A DNA stretch of 52,429 bases from CAZNYN01 sp964422205 (GTDB lineage Bacteria; Synergistota; Synergistia; Synergistales; Synergistaceae). How positions within the stretch are numbered: position 1 is the first letter of the stretch; each line of letters starts with the position of its first letter. Positions 34,430 to 43,598 of this stretch are shown here, piece after piece. Where the stretch lies: positions 1 to 52,429 of the forward strand of contig CAYRAI010000014.1 in assembly GCA_964422205.1 (NCBI GenBank), given 5' to 3'. The position numbers were made by a program, and so were the translations under genes. Below the pieces are notes generated by a model. The model had not been told where the DNA came from. It worked only from the letters and a program-made list of their open reading frames with translations, and searched no databases.

Positions 34430-35443
34430 TTACAGCTCGGCGTAAAGCCCAAGCCCCATTTTCTTTGCTCCCTCTATGGCTTTTTTGCCTGTTACAAGGT
34501 CAAGCATAGCTATTCCCGTGGCGTCAAATATTGTAATGTCCTCCGAAGTGAGCCTGCCGCGGTTTTTGCCGCTTATTATATCGCCTATCTCTCCAGCTAT
34601 ATCTTTTGCAGAGACAATGCCTTTTGCCGCAGCAAGCTCCAGCTCTCCGCAGCGGAGGCACTGGGGTGTGTCGTCGGTAAAAATTCTAGCTCCCGTGAAA
34701 ATTTCCGGCTCTATTTCCTCCTTGCCCGGCATGTCCGCTCCGATGCAGCTGAGGTGTGTGCCGGGCTTTATCCATTCTTTTTTGATTACGGGAGAGCGGG
34801 CCGGAGTGACCGTTATAACAATGTCGCTCTTTGCGAGAGCCGATTCCATATCCTCCGCTGCTTCAAAAAGCACGTCTGAGGCATCTATGCCGAAGGATTT
34901 ATTTAGCTTTTCACGGCATGAAGCGGCAAAGCCGCGCGCGTTTTCACAGCTCAGAGGGTCTGATATGAAGACTTTTTTTATATTTGGCATTAGCATCAGA
35001 GAAGCGGCTATTTGAAAAAGCGCCTGACGTCCCGCTCCCAGCAGAAAGAGATTCTCCGATTCCGGACGGCAGAGCAGACTTGCTCCGAGAGCTCCCGCCG
35101 CTCCCGTTCTCATGCAGGTTATGAAAGAAGCGTCCATGACTCCTTGGGGAATGCCTGTGAGTGAGTCAAAAATCATAAGCATGCCGGTAAAGACGGGAAG
35201 CCCCTGAGCCTCATTGCCGGGAAAACTGTTCAGCATTTTAAGCCCGTGGATATTCTCGCCCGACACAGAGCCTGATTTAATATCCATAACTCCGCGCGGA
35301 TTTTCAAAATCATGGGAAATAAGGGGCCACACATCGGTCATTCCGAGCGACTTCAGCCTGTAAACTTCACGAACTCCCTCTATTGTGCTCTTCATGTCGA
35401 GCACACTTTCTATATCACGCCTGCTTAAAAGCAGAAATTTCAT
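34430..35443 (-). CDS. Ornithine cyclodeaminase / mu-crystallin family protein
   Basis: NAD(P)-dependent enzyme of 337 residues. Family marks include DIKSGSVSGENIHGLKMLN, TCMRTGAAGALGA (with the conserved Arg), the Rossmann segment LFLLGAGRQA and the late CIGADMPGKEE. Members convert ornithine to proline or act as alanine, lysine or other imino-acid enzymes, so ornithine as substrate is not assured. It lies 56 bases after an aminotransferase gene in the same direction, suggesting a joint amino acid catabolic or biosynthetic step. Confidence 0.85.
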   Translation of the reverse strand: MKFLLLSRRDIESVLDMKSTIEGVREVYRLKSLGMTDVWPLISHDFENPRGVMDIKSGSVSGENIHGLKMLNSFPGNEAQGLPVFTGMLMIFDSLTGIPQGVMDASFITCMRTGAAGALGASLLCRPESENLFLLGAGRQALFQIAASLMLMPNIKKVFISDPLSCENARGFAASCREKLNKSFGIDASDVLFEAAEDMESALAKSDIVITVTPARSPVIKKEWIKPGTHLSCIGADMPGKEEIEPEIFTGARIFTDDTPQCLRCGELELAAAKGIVSAKDIAGEIGDIISGKNRGRLTSEDITIFDATGIAMLDLVTGKKAIEGAKKMGLGLYAEL

Positions 35444-35499
35444 CAGATAACCCTCCCTGAATAATTTTTGCGGACATTGGCAAATTTTGGCACAGCCTA

Positions 35500-36624
35500 T
35501 TAAGCCAGCTCCTCTATATACTCTCCCAGAAGCCTAAGTCCCTCTTTAAAATATTCCGCGTCTCCGAAGCCGTAGCCTATGCGGAAGCTCTTCTCCTGCT
35601 GGAAACAGCCGCCCTGACAGACAAGTACCCCCTTCTTCTCCAGAAGGTCCTCCGCAAACTTTTGAGCCGGTATATCAAAGTCATAATAAATGTAAGAAGT
35701 GGGGCCCGAACTGTCGCATGCCAGACGCAGGTGCGGCTGGCTCTTCAGCCAATCATAGAGAGCGACGCGCGCCTCTTCGACTATTTTGCGGCTGCGCTCG
35801 TAAAATACATCTTTATGCTCCAAAATCACAGCGGCTATAAGTTCGTTGAGTGCGCCTTCACAGATACTGTTGTAGGAGCGGCAGTTCATGAGAGATTCCT
35901 TTATGGAAAGGTCGCGCGTCACTATCCAGCCGACTCGTGTTCCCGCGCTTGAGAAAACTTTGCTGGTGCTCGAAGTGACAATACCCTTCTCATATAAGTC
36001 GCAGATAGAATACATATATTCGTCGGCAAGCCCTCTGTAAATTTCGTCGCAGAGGACGTAAGCTCCGACACTTTTTGCCATCTCCGCTGTCTCCTCAAGC
36101 TCAGCCTTTGAAAATCTGTATCCCGTGGGGTTGCCGGGGTTCGTGAGGCAAATCATCTTTGTATTCTTGTCAACCATAGCGCGGATTTTCTCCAAATCAA
36201 CCCTATACTCCTCGCCCGCTCCGCAGTTAAAGATGCGAACCTCGGAGCCCAGGGCTTCGGGAATTGAATAGTGCTGCTGATAGCTCGGAAGGACGCAGAC
36301 GACATTATCGCCGCTTCCGCAGAGAGCCTGGCATACTATGGAATTAGCACCTGTTCCGCCGTGGGCTGTAATCACCATTTCGGGAGTGACAACATCCGTG
36401 TAGAGAGAGGCGATTGCGGCTTTCAGCCTCGGCATTCCTTCAAAATAACCGTAGTGCAGGCTCATATTTTCAATCTCTCGGAAAAATTCATCGCGGTCAG
36501 TGCCTGTAAGAGCAAGCATCTCAGATACAGTCACAGGCTTGCAGCAGCTTGAGCCAAAGTTATATTTGGCCTTGCTGTCCAGCGGGTTCAGCCAAAATTC
36601 CAATTCAAAGCGCGCAATCTCCAT
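35500..36624 (-). CDS. Pyridoxal-phosphate aminotransferase (class I/II)
   Basis: Fold-type I aminotransferase of 374 residues. Conserved parts are HGGTGANSIV near residue 90, the CLTNPGNPTG motif, the Asp of YVLCDEIYRG, and STSKVFSSAGTRVGW with the PLP-binding Lys. The usual Arg that binds the substrate carboxylate is in SFRIGYGF near the C-terminus. ATG 36624 has AAGGAGG 9 bases upstream; the GTG at 36633 would overlap it. Substrate unknown. Probably in an operon with the ornithine cyclodeaminase-like gene. Confidence 0.87.
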   Translation of the reverse strand: MEIARFELEFWLNPLDSKAKYNFGSSCCKPVTVSEMLALTGTDRDEFFREIENMSLHYGYFEGMPRLKAAIASLYTDVVTPEMVITAHGGTGANSIVCQALCGSGDNVVCVLPSYQQHYSIPEALGSEVRIFNCGAGEEYRVDLEKIRAMVDKNTKMICLTNPGNPTGYRFSKAELEETAEMAKSVGAYVLCDEIYRGLADEYMYSICDLYEKGIVTSSTSKVFSSAGTRVGWIVTRDLSIKESLMNCRSYNSICEGALNELIAAVILEHKDVFYERSRKIVEEARVALYDWLKSQPHLRLACDSSGPTSYIYYDFDIPAQKFAEDLLEKKGVLVCQGGCFQQEKSFRIGYGFGDAEYFKEGLRLLGEYIEELA

Positions 36625-36714
36625 AAAAAGCACCCTCCTTGGCAGAAAAACAGTATTGCATATATATTAACACGATGATAAGAAAGTGGGAGATAAGGGG
36701 CAGGGAGTGCGCTG

Positions 36715-36911
36715 CGCGGAAGTCGTTTGCTTTGCTCCACGGCAGTCGCTTCGCGGTGGCCGCTTCGCGTGAAATGTGGTGAAATGCTCGCTTCGCATTG
36801 CGTGAAATGTTGCGAAAGGATAAATCTCAAGTTTGTCTTTCAATTGTTTGCCAATGGCTTGCCAATCGTTTGCCAACTGCTTGCCAATTATTTGCCAATA
36901 GTTTGCCCATC
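36715..36911 (+). repeat. Composite repeat copy R3 (modules A and D)
   Basis: Module A (about 36715-36820) contains GCGGAAGTCGTTTGCTTTGC and the TTCGCGTGAAAT / TTCGCATTGCGTGAAATG pair. Module D (36846-36911) is six units of 11 bp, each a variant of GTTTGCCAATC. B and C are absent. This copy lies upstream of the aminotransferase gene and downstream of tRNA-Asn, the only copy not in a tail-to-tail gap. The whole 36625-36932 stretch holds no gene. Confidence 0.8.
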
Positions 36912-36934
36912 GCTTTTCACAAGTACGGGGATAT

Positions 36935-36964
36935 AAAAAAATCCCTGCTCTTTTGAGCAGGGAT
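36935..36964 (-). terminator. Terminator of tRNA-Asn
   Basis: A 10 bp stem (36941-36950 with 36955-36964), TTTT loop, and a run of seven T on the minus strand, 7 bases after the tRNA 3' end. Confidence 0.92.
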
Positions 36965-36971
36965 GAGCTTT

Positions 36972-37047
36972 TGGCTCCTCGACGAGGACTCGAACCTCGA
37001 ACCTAGTGGTTAACAGCCACCCGCGCTGCCGATTGCGCCATCGAGGA
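36972..37047 (-). tRNA. tRNA-Asn (GUU anticodon)
   Basis: A 76-base cloverleaf with CCA encoded. The acceptor TCCTCGA pairs with TCGAGGA, the anticodon stem GTGGC/GCCAC-like arms flank TGTTAAC with anticodon GTT, and the T arm GAGGTTCGAGTCCTC is complete. Confidence 0.95.
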
Positions 37048-37078
37048 ATAGCAGTCACAAAAAATCATGACGCAGATT

Positions 37079-37106
37079 ATTATAGCACCCTTTTAATATT
37101 TGGCAA
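37079..37106 (-). promoter_or_regulatory. Promoter of tRNA-Asn
   Basis: On the minus strand TTGCCA (37106-37101), a 16-base spacer and a perfect TATAAT (37084-37079), ending 31 bases before the tRNA 5' end. Confidence 0.75.
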
Positions 37107-37259
37107 GTCCTTATTTAGTCTTGTCTTTGCTTTGTGTTATCTCGCTTTGGCTGATGCGGCGGAAATAATTCTCGGATAAATGTTTTAAATCCTTCTGAAC
37201 TGCGAGCCTATTAGCACCGAAAGCGTGTGTTTTGTTGTCTATCTGATTTGCTTCTGCCG

Positions 37260-38159
37260 TCAGCGCAGGTTTATCTTTACGTGATATTTTTTTATATAGC
37301 CTGTCGGGAGGTATGAGAGCTTTGCTTCGCGGAGTCCCGGGTCGTTCATGTCTTCTTCTCTGTTTGCCACTTTGAGCTGCGGATTTTCCTCAAGCATGTG
37401 GGAGAGAAATTCTTTGTTTATGACTTGATATCCCGTGCCGTATTCAAGGCTGGCTTTTTCAAAGTGTACTACTATGTTGTCTCCCGCAAGTTCGCCTATT
37501 GTGTATGCCGCTATAGCGCTGCCTACTCTTATCACTCCGCCGCGCAGATGCGGAATTACGTCCCAGTGCTGGAGTATTCTCTGGATGCAGTGGCTCTCCT
37601 GTGTGAGCCCCGGTGTGCTGCTGCAGTGGTTCGCCTGACACCATGCAATCTGAAAATCCATAATGTCGGCTACGTTGGATGTTGATATCGGCTCGTATGT
37701 GTATTGGTAGCTGCGCTTGAAGTGGTTCACTCTGTTGCGTTTTTTCATGTATTTGTTGCCTGCGAGAGAGGCCAGATCTTTTATGCTGTATAGGTACTCC
37801 CAGTTGCCTCTGTCGTCTTCCGCCTCTATTTTGTCCCCGAACTGCTCACGCCATATTTCGAGCAGCTTTTCGGGCACAAGCCAGAATTCACAGTTTGCGC
37901 CGCATCTGTCCAAGAGTATTTCCGCCCAGTTGTCTCTCTGCCACTTTCCTATAGGAGCCATGTTGTAGACGGAAGGCACAGTCTGCCTTGTCCAGAAGAG
38001 GTCTGTTCCTTTTTCCACCGCGACTTGGTATCCGTATGTGAGAGCCCACCCCCAAAGTATCGGAAAGCTGTAATCGGATGATTTTTGTCCTGTGAGTTCC
38101 CAGTGGGCGAGATACGGTGATACGTCCTCTATTGATATATCATTAAATTCGAGCTGCAA
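37260..38159 (-). CDS. DUF2156 (MprF C-terminal-like GNAT-fold) protein
   Basis: Soluble 299-residue protein of the DUF2156 family, related to the aminoacyl-transferase domain of phosphatidylglycerol lysyltransferase MprF, but without the membrane flippase domain. It has a double GNAT-like layout: YMKKRNRVNHFKRSY in the middle and KLSYLPTGYIKKYHVKI at the C-terminus, both typical. The substrate is unknown; stand-alone members probably modify a small molecule or lipid. The start is TTG 38159 with GGGGG 7 bases upstream. Monocistronic. Confidence 0.82.
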   Translation of the reverse strand: MQLEFNDISIEDVSPYLAHWELTGQKSSDYSFPILWGWALTYGYQVAVEKGTDLFWTRQTVPSVYNMAPIGKWQRDNWAEILLDRCGANCEFWLVPEKLLEIWREQFGDKIEAEDDRGNWEYLYSIKDLASLAGNKYMKKRNRVNHFKRSYQYTYEPISTSNVADIMDFQIAWCQANHCSSTPGLTQESHCIQRILQHWDVIPHLRGGVIRVGSAIAAYTIGELAGDNIVVHFEKASLEYGTGYQVINKEFLSHMLEENPQLKVANREEDMNDPGLREAKLSYLPTGYIKKYHVKINLR

Positions 38160-38331
38160 AAAAATTCCCCCGTAGAATTATTTTCATAGCATAGGATATA
38201 TGTAAATCGTTAAAATATCCATAGCAAAAGGGCGTATATCTGGTACAATTTATGAAATGTGCGAATGGTTTTTTATCCGCGTCATGTTACTTATGATTTT
38301 TTTAAATCGGAGAGGAAAGTGTCTTTATAAG

Positions 38332-39594
38332 ATGTCCGACGATGTAAATAAAAATTGCAAAGAGAGCCATAAATGTCCCGAGACTGTGCCTGACGAACAG
38401 ATAGGAGCGACGGAGGAGGAGCGCCGTTTTGCTCTGAAAAAAGATCCGCGTCCGCCTGTTCCCAGATATGTGTTTGCCGCTTTGGCTGCTATAGTGGTTA
38501 TTGCTTTTGTGGGAGGCAGCTTCTGGTATTACAGGACAAATGTCCTGCCGGAGAAGTATTATCAAAAGGCGACATCGCTGTTTAAGCAGCAGCGTTATGA
38601 GAATGCCGCGATATATTATGCGAAGGTTATGAATTTGCGCCCAGAGCGCAAAGATGTCCTCTATCAGCTTGCTGTCTGTCTTGAGGAGACAGGCAAAAAG
38701 GATGCGGCCATAGCGCGCTATGAGGAGCATTTAAAGATAATCCCCGGAGACGTCAAGGCTTTGACGCGTCTGGGCTGGCTTTATATGGAGAAGGGCGAGT
38801 ATGAGAAGGCTCTTAAGGTTCTGCGCGACGCAGTGAAGAAGGAGCGTAAGAATTCCGACCTGTGGGAGATGATTGGTAAAGCGTCTCTGAAACAGAATGA
38901 CATAGAGGGAGCGGCCGAGAGTTTTGTTAATCTTGCCGCGCTTTACACAGAGCCGGAGAAGGTCATGTCCTGTGCGAAGAAGCTCATGGAACTTGCATCG
39001 TGGGAAGGGGCCCTCGGAGCTTACGAGAGAGCAGCCTCTCTTTCCGGCGGCAGTGTCTCGGCACTTCACGGAGTACTGGCTGCCAAGACTATGCTTGGCT
39101 ATCCGACAGACCCGAAGCTCACTATAGCCGCTGGAAAGTCTATCGGCCTGATAAAGCTTGACGACACTAAAGCCGCTGTTAAGGAAGCGCTCGGCGCTCC
39201 TGACAGAAAGGATTTTGTCAAGATAGAGGAAGAGGGAGTTTTTTCCAAAAAGGATGCCGAGATATGGACATATGCCGAGTCTATGCCAAAGCGCGGAATG
39301 CGCCTGATATTTGTAGGAGGTGTGCTGCAGGAAGCAGAGAGTTCTTCTTCTCTCTATAAAACGGAAAACGGCCTCTCTCTTTCAAATTTCCTTCTCGATA
39401 AGAATAAGGAGAAGATGCAGGAGCGCAAGAAGACTAAGGACGGCACTGTAATCTGCCCCGTGAAGGGCGGCGGCGTCACTTTCTATGCCGCATTCCTGAA
39501 CGAGAGCGGCACAGATGCCAAGTACAAAAAAGTTCGCCTTCATAAAGGAACAAGCTCAATCCGTGACGGACTGAGCCTGCTTGATATTTTCTAA
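38332..39594 (+). CDS. Membrane-anchored tetratricopeptide-repeat protein
   Basis: A protein of about 420 residues with one membrane helix at about 46-66 (YVFAALAAIVVIAFVGG), so a short cytoplasmic N-terminus and a large outer part. TPR motifs follow at about 75-200 (YENAAIYYAKVMNLRPE, KKDAAIARYEEHLKIIPG, EYEKALKVLRDAVKKE). The C-terminal 170 residues have no recognised domain. ATG 38332 is the most likely start by content, though the ribosome-binding site is weak and distant. TPR proteins scaffold partners; nothing in the neighbours identifies them. Confidence 0.8.
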   Translation: MSDDVNKNCKESHKCPETVPDEQIGATEEERRFALKKDPRPPVPRYVFAALAAIVVIAFVGGSFWYYRTNVLPEKYYQKATSLFKQQRYENAAIYYAKVMNLRPERKDVLYQLAVCLEETGKKDAAIARYEEHLKIIPGDVKALTRLGWLYMEKGEYEKALKVLRDAVKKERKNSDLWEMIGKASLKQNDIEGAAESFVNLAALYTEPEKVMSCAKKLMELASWEGALGAYERAASLSGGSVSALHGVLAAKTMLGYPTDPKLTIAAGKSIGLIKLDDTKAAVKEALGAPDRKDFVKIEEEGVFSKKDAEIWTYAESMPKRGMRLIFVGGVLQEAESSSSLYKTENGLSLSNFLLDKNKEKMQERKKTKDGTVICPVKGGGVTFYAAFLNESGTDAKYKKVRLHKGTSSIRDGLSLLDIF

Positions 39595-39692
39595 GGTGCC
39601 GCTGATTATATGCATCATTAGCGTCATAGACAGCCGCATATAGTCAGCGGAAGAGACATTAGTATTTGATTTAATCCGTGTTTCTATAATTC

Positions 39693-42050
39693 TTAGAAAA
39701 TCTCGCTTGCTATCCGAACACTCTCCATTGCGTCTTTCGCATAGAAATCCGCTCCGATATGCTCCGCCAGCGACTTTGTGAGCACTGCGCCTCCGACTAT
39801 GATCTTTACCTTCGGACACTCCTTTTTAAGAAGAGTTATAGTATCTTTCATATTGGCGACTGTCGTCGTCATCAGCGCGCTCAAGCCGACAAGCTCCGCT
39901 CCGCTCTCTCTTACGGCATCCAGGACTTTTTCGGGAGGAACATCCCGTCCCAAGTCGCGCACGTCAAAGTTGTAGTTTTCCATTATAACTTTGACTATGT
40001 TCTTGCCTATGTCATGTATGTCGCCGTAGACAGTCGCAAGGACTATCTTCTTTCTTTCCGCTCCCTCACTGATGCCTTCCGAAGCAAGAGCTGTTCTGAT
40101 TCTTTCAAACGAGGCTTTTGCCGCTTCTGCTGACTTTATGAGCTGGGGCAGGAAAATCCTTCCGCTTTCGTAGCCTTTTCCTACTTCGTCAAGGGCCGGG
40201 ACTATTATCTGTTCTATGATTTCGAGTGGCTTTTTCTCTGCGAGAAGTGCCGCAGCCGCTTCGTCCGCCTCTTTTTTAAGCCCTTTCATTATCGCGTGGG
40301 GAAGGCTTGCCGAGTTCTCTTTGCTCTCACTCTGAGTTGTGTACTGCGAGAACTTCTCTATGTAGTCCGCTGAATTTACGTCTTTTGCCGCGAGCACTCT
40401 GTAGGCCGCAACTGTCTCTGCCATGCCTGAGTCCCCTGGGTTCATAATCGGTGCGTCAAGCCCCTCTGTCAAGGCCATGGCGAGCATCGTCCTGTTTATG
40501 ACGGGGCGGGCGGGGAGTCCGAATGATACGTTGCTCACTCCGAGCACTGTCTTCACTCCGAGCTCTTCTTTGACCATGCGCACTGCCTTCAAGGTTTCTG
40601 CGGCTTGGCTCTGCTGAGCTGATGCTGTCATGACAAGGCAGTCTATGAGCACATCTTTTCTGTCTATGCCTATAGCTTCCGCCGCTTCGACTATGCGCTT
40701 CGCTATGGCAAGACGCCCTTCCGCGCTGTCGGGGATGCCGCTGTCGTCAAGAGTGAGACCCAAAACCGCGCATCCGTATTTTTTTACTATGGGCAGAATT
40801 TTTTCCAAGGAATCTTTCTTGCCGTTTACGGAGTTTATGAGAGGCTTGCCGTTGTATATGCGCGCCGCTCTTTCGAGTGCCGTGTAGTTTGACGAGTCAA
40901 GCTGGAGCGGCAAGTCTGTAACAGACTGTATTTCCGATACCGCGGCGGCTAGGGCGGCGGCTTCGTCTATGTCGGGAAGTCCCATATTCACGTCCAGCAC
41001 GGAAGCTCCCTGCTCCTGCTGATGAATAGCTTCTTTGAGTATGTAGTCCGTGTCCTTCGCTCTTATTGCTGCCTGAAGAGTTTTTTTGCCTGTCGGGTTT
41101 AGCCTCTCTCCTATGATTACGACATCATCGCCGAAGAATACGGGCTTTGAGGGCGAGCATATTCCCGTCCTCTTTGGTACGGTTCTTTTAAGCGGGGAGA
41201 GGGCGCGCACCTTTTCTTTGACGAGCTTTATATATTCGGGAGAAGTTCCGCAGCAGCCTCCTATTATGGATACTCCGGACCTTACAAAGTCCGATGCGTA
41301 TGAGGCGAACTCTTCCGCAGTTATGTCGTAGCGCGTCTTTCCGTCCTCCATAACGGGAAGTCCCGCGTTTGGCTGAACCATTACGGGGATTGATGATATT
41401 TCGAGAATTTTTTTCACGATGGGAGCTAGCTGCTTAGGCCCCAAGGAGCAGTTTATGCCGAGAGCGTCCACTCCCAGCCCTTCGAGTGTGAGAACCATTG
41501 ATTCCACCGATGTTCCGAAAAATGTCATGCCGTTTTCTTCAAAGCTCATCGTCGCTGCGATTGGCAGATGGGAATTTTCTTTGGCAGCTATGACTGCGGC
41601 TTTGAGCTCGTAGAGATCAGTGAAGGTTTCGAGGATTATCATATCCGCTTCGGCTTTGACACCCGCTCTCACAACTTCCGCAAATACTTCGACGGCTTCC
41701 TCAAACGGCAGGTCTCCGGTTGGAGCCATGACTCTTCCGCACGGGCCTATGTCCAAAGCGACATATTTGCCCTTTCCTGCTGCTTTTCTCGCGGCAGTTA
41801 CTGCGGCGGAGACGAGTTCGTCCACGGTACGCCCCGCTTTTTCCGCCTTGTACCTGTTTGCTCCGAATGTGTTTGTGCTTACGACATCCGCTCCCGCGTC
41901 CAGATACTCCCTGTGTATGGACTCTATTACTTCGGGATTTGTGATGTTGAGCATTTCGGGTATGCCGCCGACTTTAAGCCCTCTGTTCTGGAGCATTGTT
42001 CCCATTGCTCCGTCAAAAATTATTGTCTTTTCACCGTTTAATTTAAGCAC
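39693..42050 (-). CDS. metH: Cobalamin-dependent methionine synthase lacking the reactivation domain
   Basis: Methylates homocysteine to methionine with methyl-tetrahydrofolate via cobalamin. About 785 residues: the homocysteine-binding barrel has zinc cysteines in NCSLGP and GGCCGTSP, the folate-binding barrel begins at GERLNPTGKK, then come the cap and cobalamin domain with DIHDIGKN (the His that ligates cobalt). The C-terminal SAM-binding reactivation domain of E. coli MetH is missing; the neighbouring gene supplies a separate version. GTG 42050 overlaps that gene's stop and follows an AGAGGGG site; GTG 42107 is a longer alternative. Confidence 0.93.
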   Translation of the reverse strand: MLKLNGEKTIIFDGAMGTMLQNRGLKVGGIPEMLNITNPEVIESIHREYLDAGADVVSTNTFGANRYKAEKAGRTVDELVSAAVTAARKAAGKGKYVALDIGPCGRVMAPTGDLPFEEAVEVFAEVVRAGVKAEADMIILETFTDLYELKAAVIAAKENSHLPIAATMSFEENGMTFFGTSVESMVLTLEGLGVDALGINCSLGPKQLAPIVKKILEISSIPVMVQPNAGLPVMEDGKTRYDITAEEFASYASDFVRSGVSIIGGCCGTSPEYIKLVKEKVRALSPLKRTVPKRTGICSPSKPVFFGDDVVIIGERLNPTGKKTLQAAIRAKDTDYILKEAIHQQEQGASVLDVNMGLPDIDEAAALAAAVSEIQSVTDLPLQLDSSNYTALERAARIYNGKPLINSVNGKKDSLEKILPIVKKYGCAVLGLTLDDSGIPDSAEGRLAIAKRIVEAAEAIGIDRKDVLIDCLVMTASAQQSQAAETLKAVRMVKEELGVKTVLGVSNVSFGLPARPVINRTMLAMALTEGLDAPIMNPGDSGMAETVAAYRVLAAKDVNSADYIEKFSQYTTQSESKENSASLPHAIMKGLKKEADEAAAALLAEKKPLEIIEQIIVPALDEVGKGYESGRIFLPQLIKSAEAAKASFERIRTALASEGISEGAERKKIVLATVYGDIHDIGKNIVKVIMENYNFDVRDLGRDVPPEKVLDAVRESGAELVGLSALMTTTVANMKDTITLLKKECPKVKIIVGGAVLTKSLAEHIGADFYAKDAMESVRIASEIF

Positions 42051-42708
42051 CGCAGATTTCGCCCCTCTTCCTGTATATACATGATTCAAACGCCGAGCAG
42101 AGATCACAGCTCTTTCCGCGCTTTTCTTTCCTGTCGGATATTCCTATCACTGCCGTAATTGATTTAATCGGAACTAGCAGCGATGATTTTGTAAGAGAAA
42201 TTCCGAGCTTTCGTCCCGAATTCAGCGATGAGAGTATGTACTCCGAGAGCAAGAGCGGAACATCTCCGTAGCCTGGACTGAAGCGCATTGTCATAAACTC
42301 TCCGTCTCCCAGTGTCTCGGCGGCTTTAGCTTCAAGCCTGTCGCATTCGCTCTCCGCCGCGGCAGAAGCCAGAGCATCCAGCACGACAGCGTCCGCCATG
42401 TCCTTCATCTGGACGCGCGATATGAGCCTGTCAACGGCCGCTCCCAATGTGACCGCCATTATGACGCAGGAGCCGCTGTTTTCCAGAAGTTCCGCCAGAC
42501 TGCGGCTCTGCACTTTAAAATCGTCAAAAGAAATTTCGTCTCCGCAGAGCGAGACTTTGACACGGGCATAAGAGCCCCTTACCGTCACGGACGAGAGAAG
42601 CTCCGCATAAAGCTCTTCGGCTTTTGCGCGGAAACCACAAGGCAGCTCTCCGTCTGCGCCCAGAAGGCGCAGAGCTTCTTTCATGATCGGAGCGGGGATA
42701 TCAGCCAC
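42043..42708 (-). CDS. Stand-alone MetH reactivation-domain protein
   Basis: A 221-residue protein resembling the SAM-dependent activation domain of MetH, as in Thermotoga, where it is also separate. The match is around FSPGYGDVPLLLSEYI and LTKSSLLVPIKSITAVIGIS, which parallel the SPGYGD and the ESYMMxPxKSxTAxIG parts of MetH. It should reductively methylate inactive cob(II)alamin on the neighbouring MetH. The C-terminus has CDLCSAFESC, a possible metal site not found in the canonical domain. It overlaps metF by 8 bases and metH by 8 bases, which ties the three together. Confidence 0.85.
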   Translation of the reverse strand: MADIPAPIMKEALRLLGADGELPCGFRAKAEELYAELLSSVTVRGSYARVKVSLCGDEISFDDFKVQSRSLAELLENSGSCVIMAVTLGAAVDRLISRVQMKDMADAVVLDALASAAAESECDRLEAKAAETLGDGEFMTMRFSPGYGDVPLLLSEYILSSLNSGRKLGISLTKSSLLVPIKSITAVIGISDRKEKRGKSCDLCSAFESCIYRKRGEICGA

Positions 42709-43573
42709 GCTTCACCCTCAGGGAGTAGAGTATTCCTCTGATATTTTCCGATATGCGCTTTGCTATCTCGGGCTGATTCATAGTGTAGAGGTGTATTCCG
42801 TCCACACCGTTCGCCAGCAGATCCACTATCTGAGCTGTGGCGTAGGCTATGCCCGCCTCTTTCATTGCCATGCTGTTGTGTCCGTAAGCTCTGATAATCT
42901 TCTGAACCTTGTCCGGCACTGAAGCTCCGCACATAGATACCATCCTGCTTATCTGAGAAGCTGATGTTATAGGCATAATTCCCGCCGCTATCGGCTGAGA
43001 AATTCCCATTGCGCGGGCTTTGTCTTTAAACTCGTAAAAGAGAGAGTTGTCGAAAAAGAGCTGAGATATGAGCATGTCGGCTCCGCAGGCGCATTTTTCC
43101 CTGAGCCTCATAAGGTCGTCCTGCATGGAATATGCTTCCAAGTGTTTTTCCGGGTAGCAGGCCGCTAAAATTTTAAAATTATATTTTGACTTTATAAAAC
43201 GTATGAGGTCGCATGCGTATTTGAAATCCGACAGCTTCTCACCTTCTGCCAAATCTCCGCGCAGAGCGAGAATATTTTTTACGCCCTTCTCGGCGAGGGA
43301 CAGGAGTACTTTGTCCATCTGCTCTTTTGTAGAGCCTACACATGTGAGGTGGGCCACGGCGGGAATGTTGTAGCTGTTTTGAATCTCCGAAGCTATTTCT
43401 GCAGTGTTCTCCCTGCTCGTGCCGCCTGCGCCGTAAGTGACGCTTATAAGGTCGGGGGCAAGGCTTGCAAGTGCGTCAACAGTGGCAAATATTGAGCTTA
43501 ACTCTCCCTTTCCCTTGGGAGGGAAAATTTCAAAAGAGAGCGTGGGGCTCTGTTTATCAAAAAAATCCTTCAT
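42701..43573 (-). CDS. metF: 5,10-methylenetetrahydrofolate reductase
   Basis: Flavoenzyme (290 residues) that makes methyl-tetrahydrofolate, the methyl donor for MetH. TIM-barrel features include LSFEIFPPKG at the start (catalytic Glu), SVTYGAGG, VAHLTCVG, and ILALRGD in the middle. AGGAGGAG lies 6 bases before ATG 43573. It is placed directly before the activation-domain and metH genes, so all three steps of methyl transfer are in one operon. Confidence 0.95.
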   Translation of the reverse strand: MKDFFDKQSPTLSFEIFPPKGKGELSSIFATVDALASLAPDLISVTYGAGGTSRENTAEIASEIQNSYNIPAVAHLTCVGSTKEQMDKVLLSLAEKGVKNILALRGDLAEGEKLSDFKYACDLIRFIKSKYNFKILAACYPEKHLEAYSMQDDLMRLREKCACGADMLISQLFFDNSLFYEFKDKARAMGISQPIAAGIMPITSASQISRMVSMCGASVPDKVQKIIRAYGHNSMAMKEAGIAYATAQIVDLLANGVDGIHLYTMNQPEIAKRISENIRGILYSLRVKRG

Positions 43574-43598
43574 CTCTGCTCCTCCTAAACGTCAATTT

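Noticed and set aside
36846..36911. CRISPR array
   Set aside because: The repeats are 11 bases, degenerate and without spacers, and no cas gene is present.
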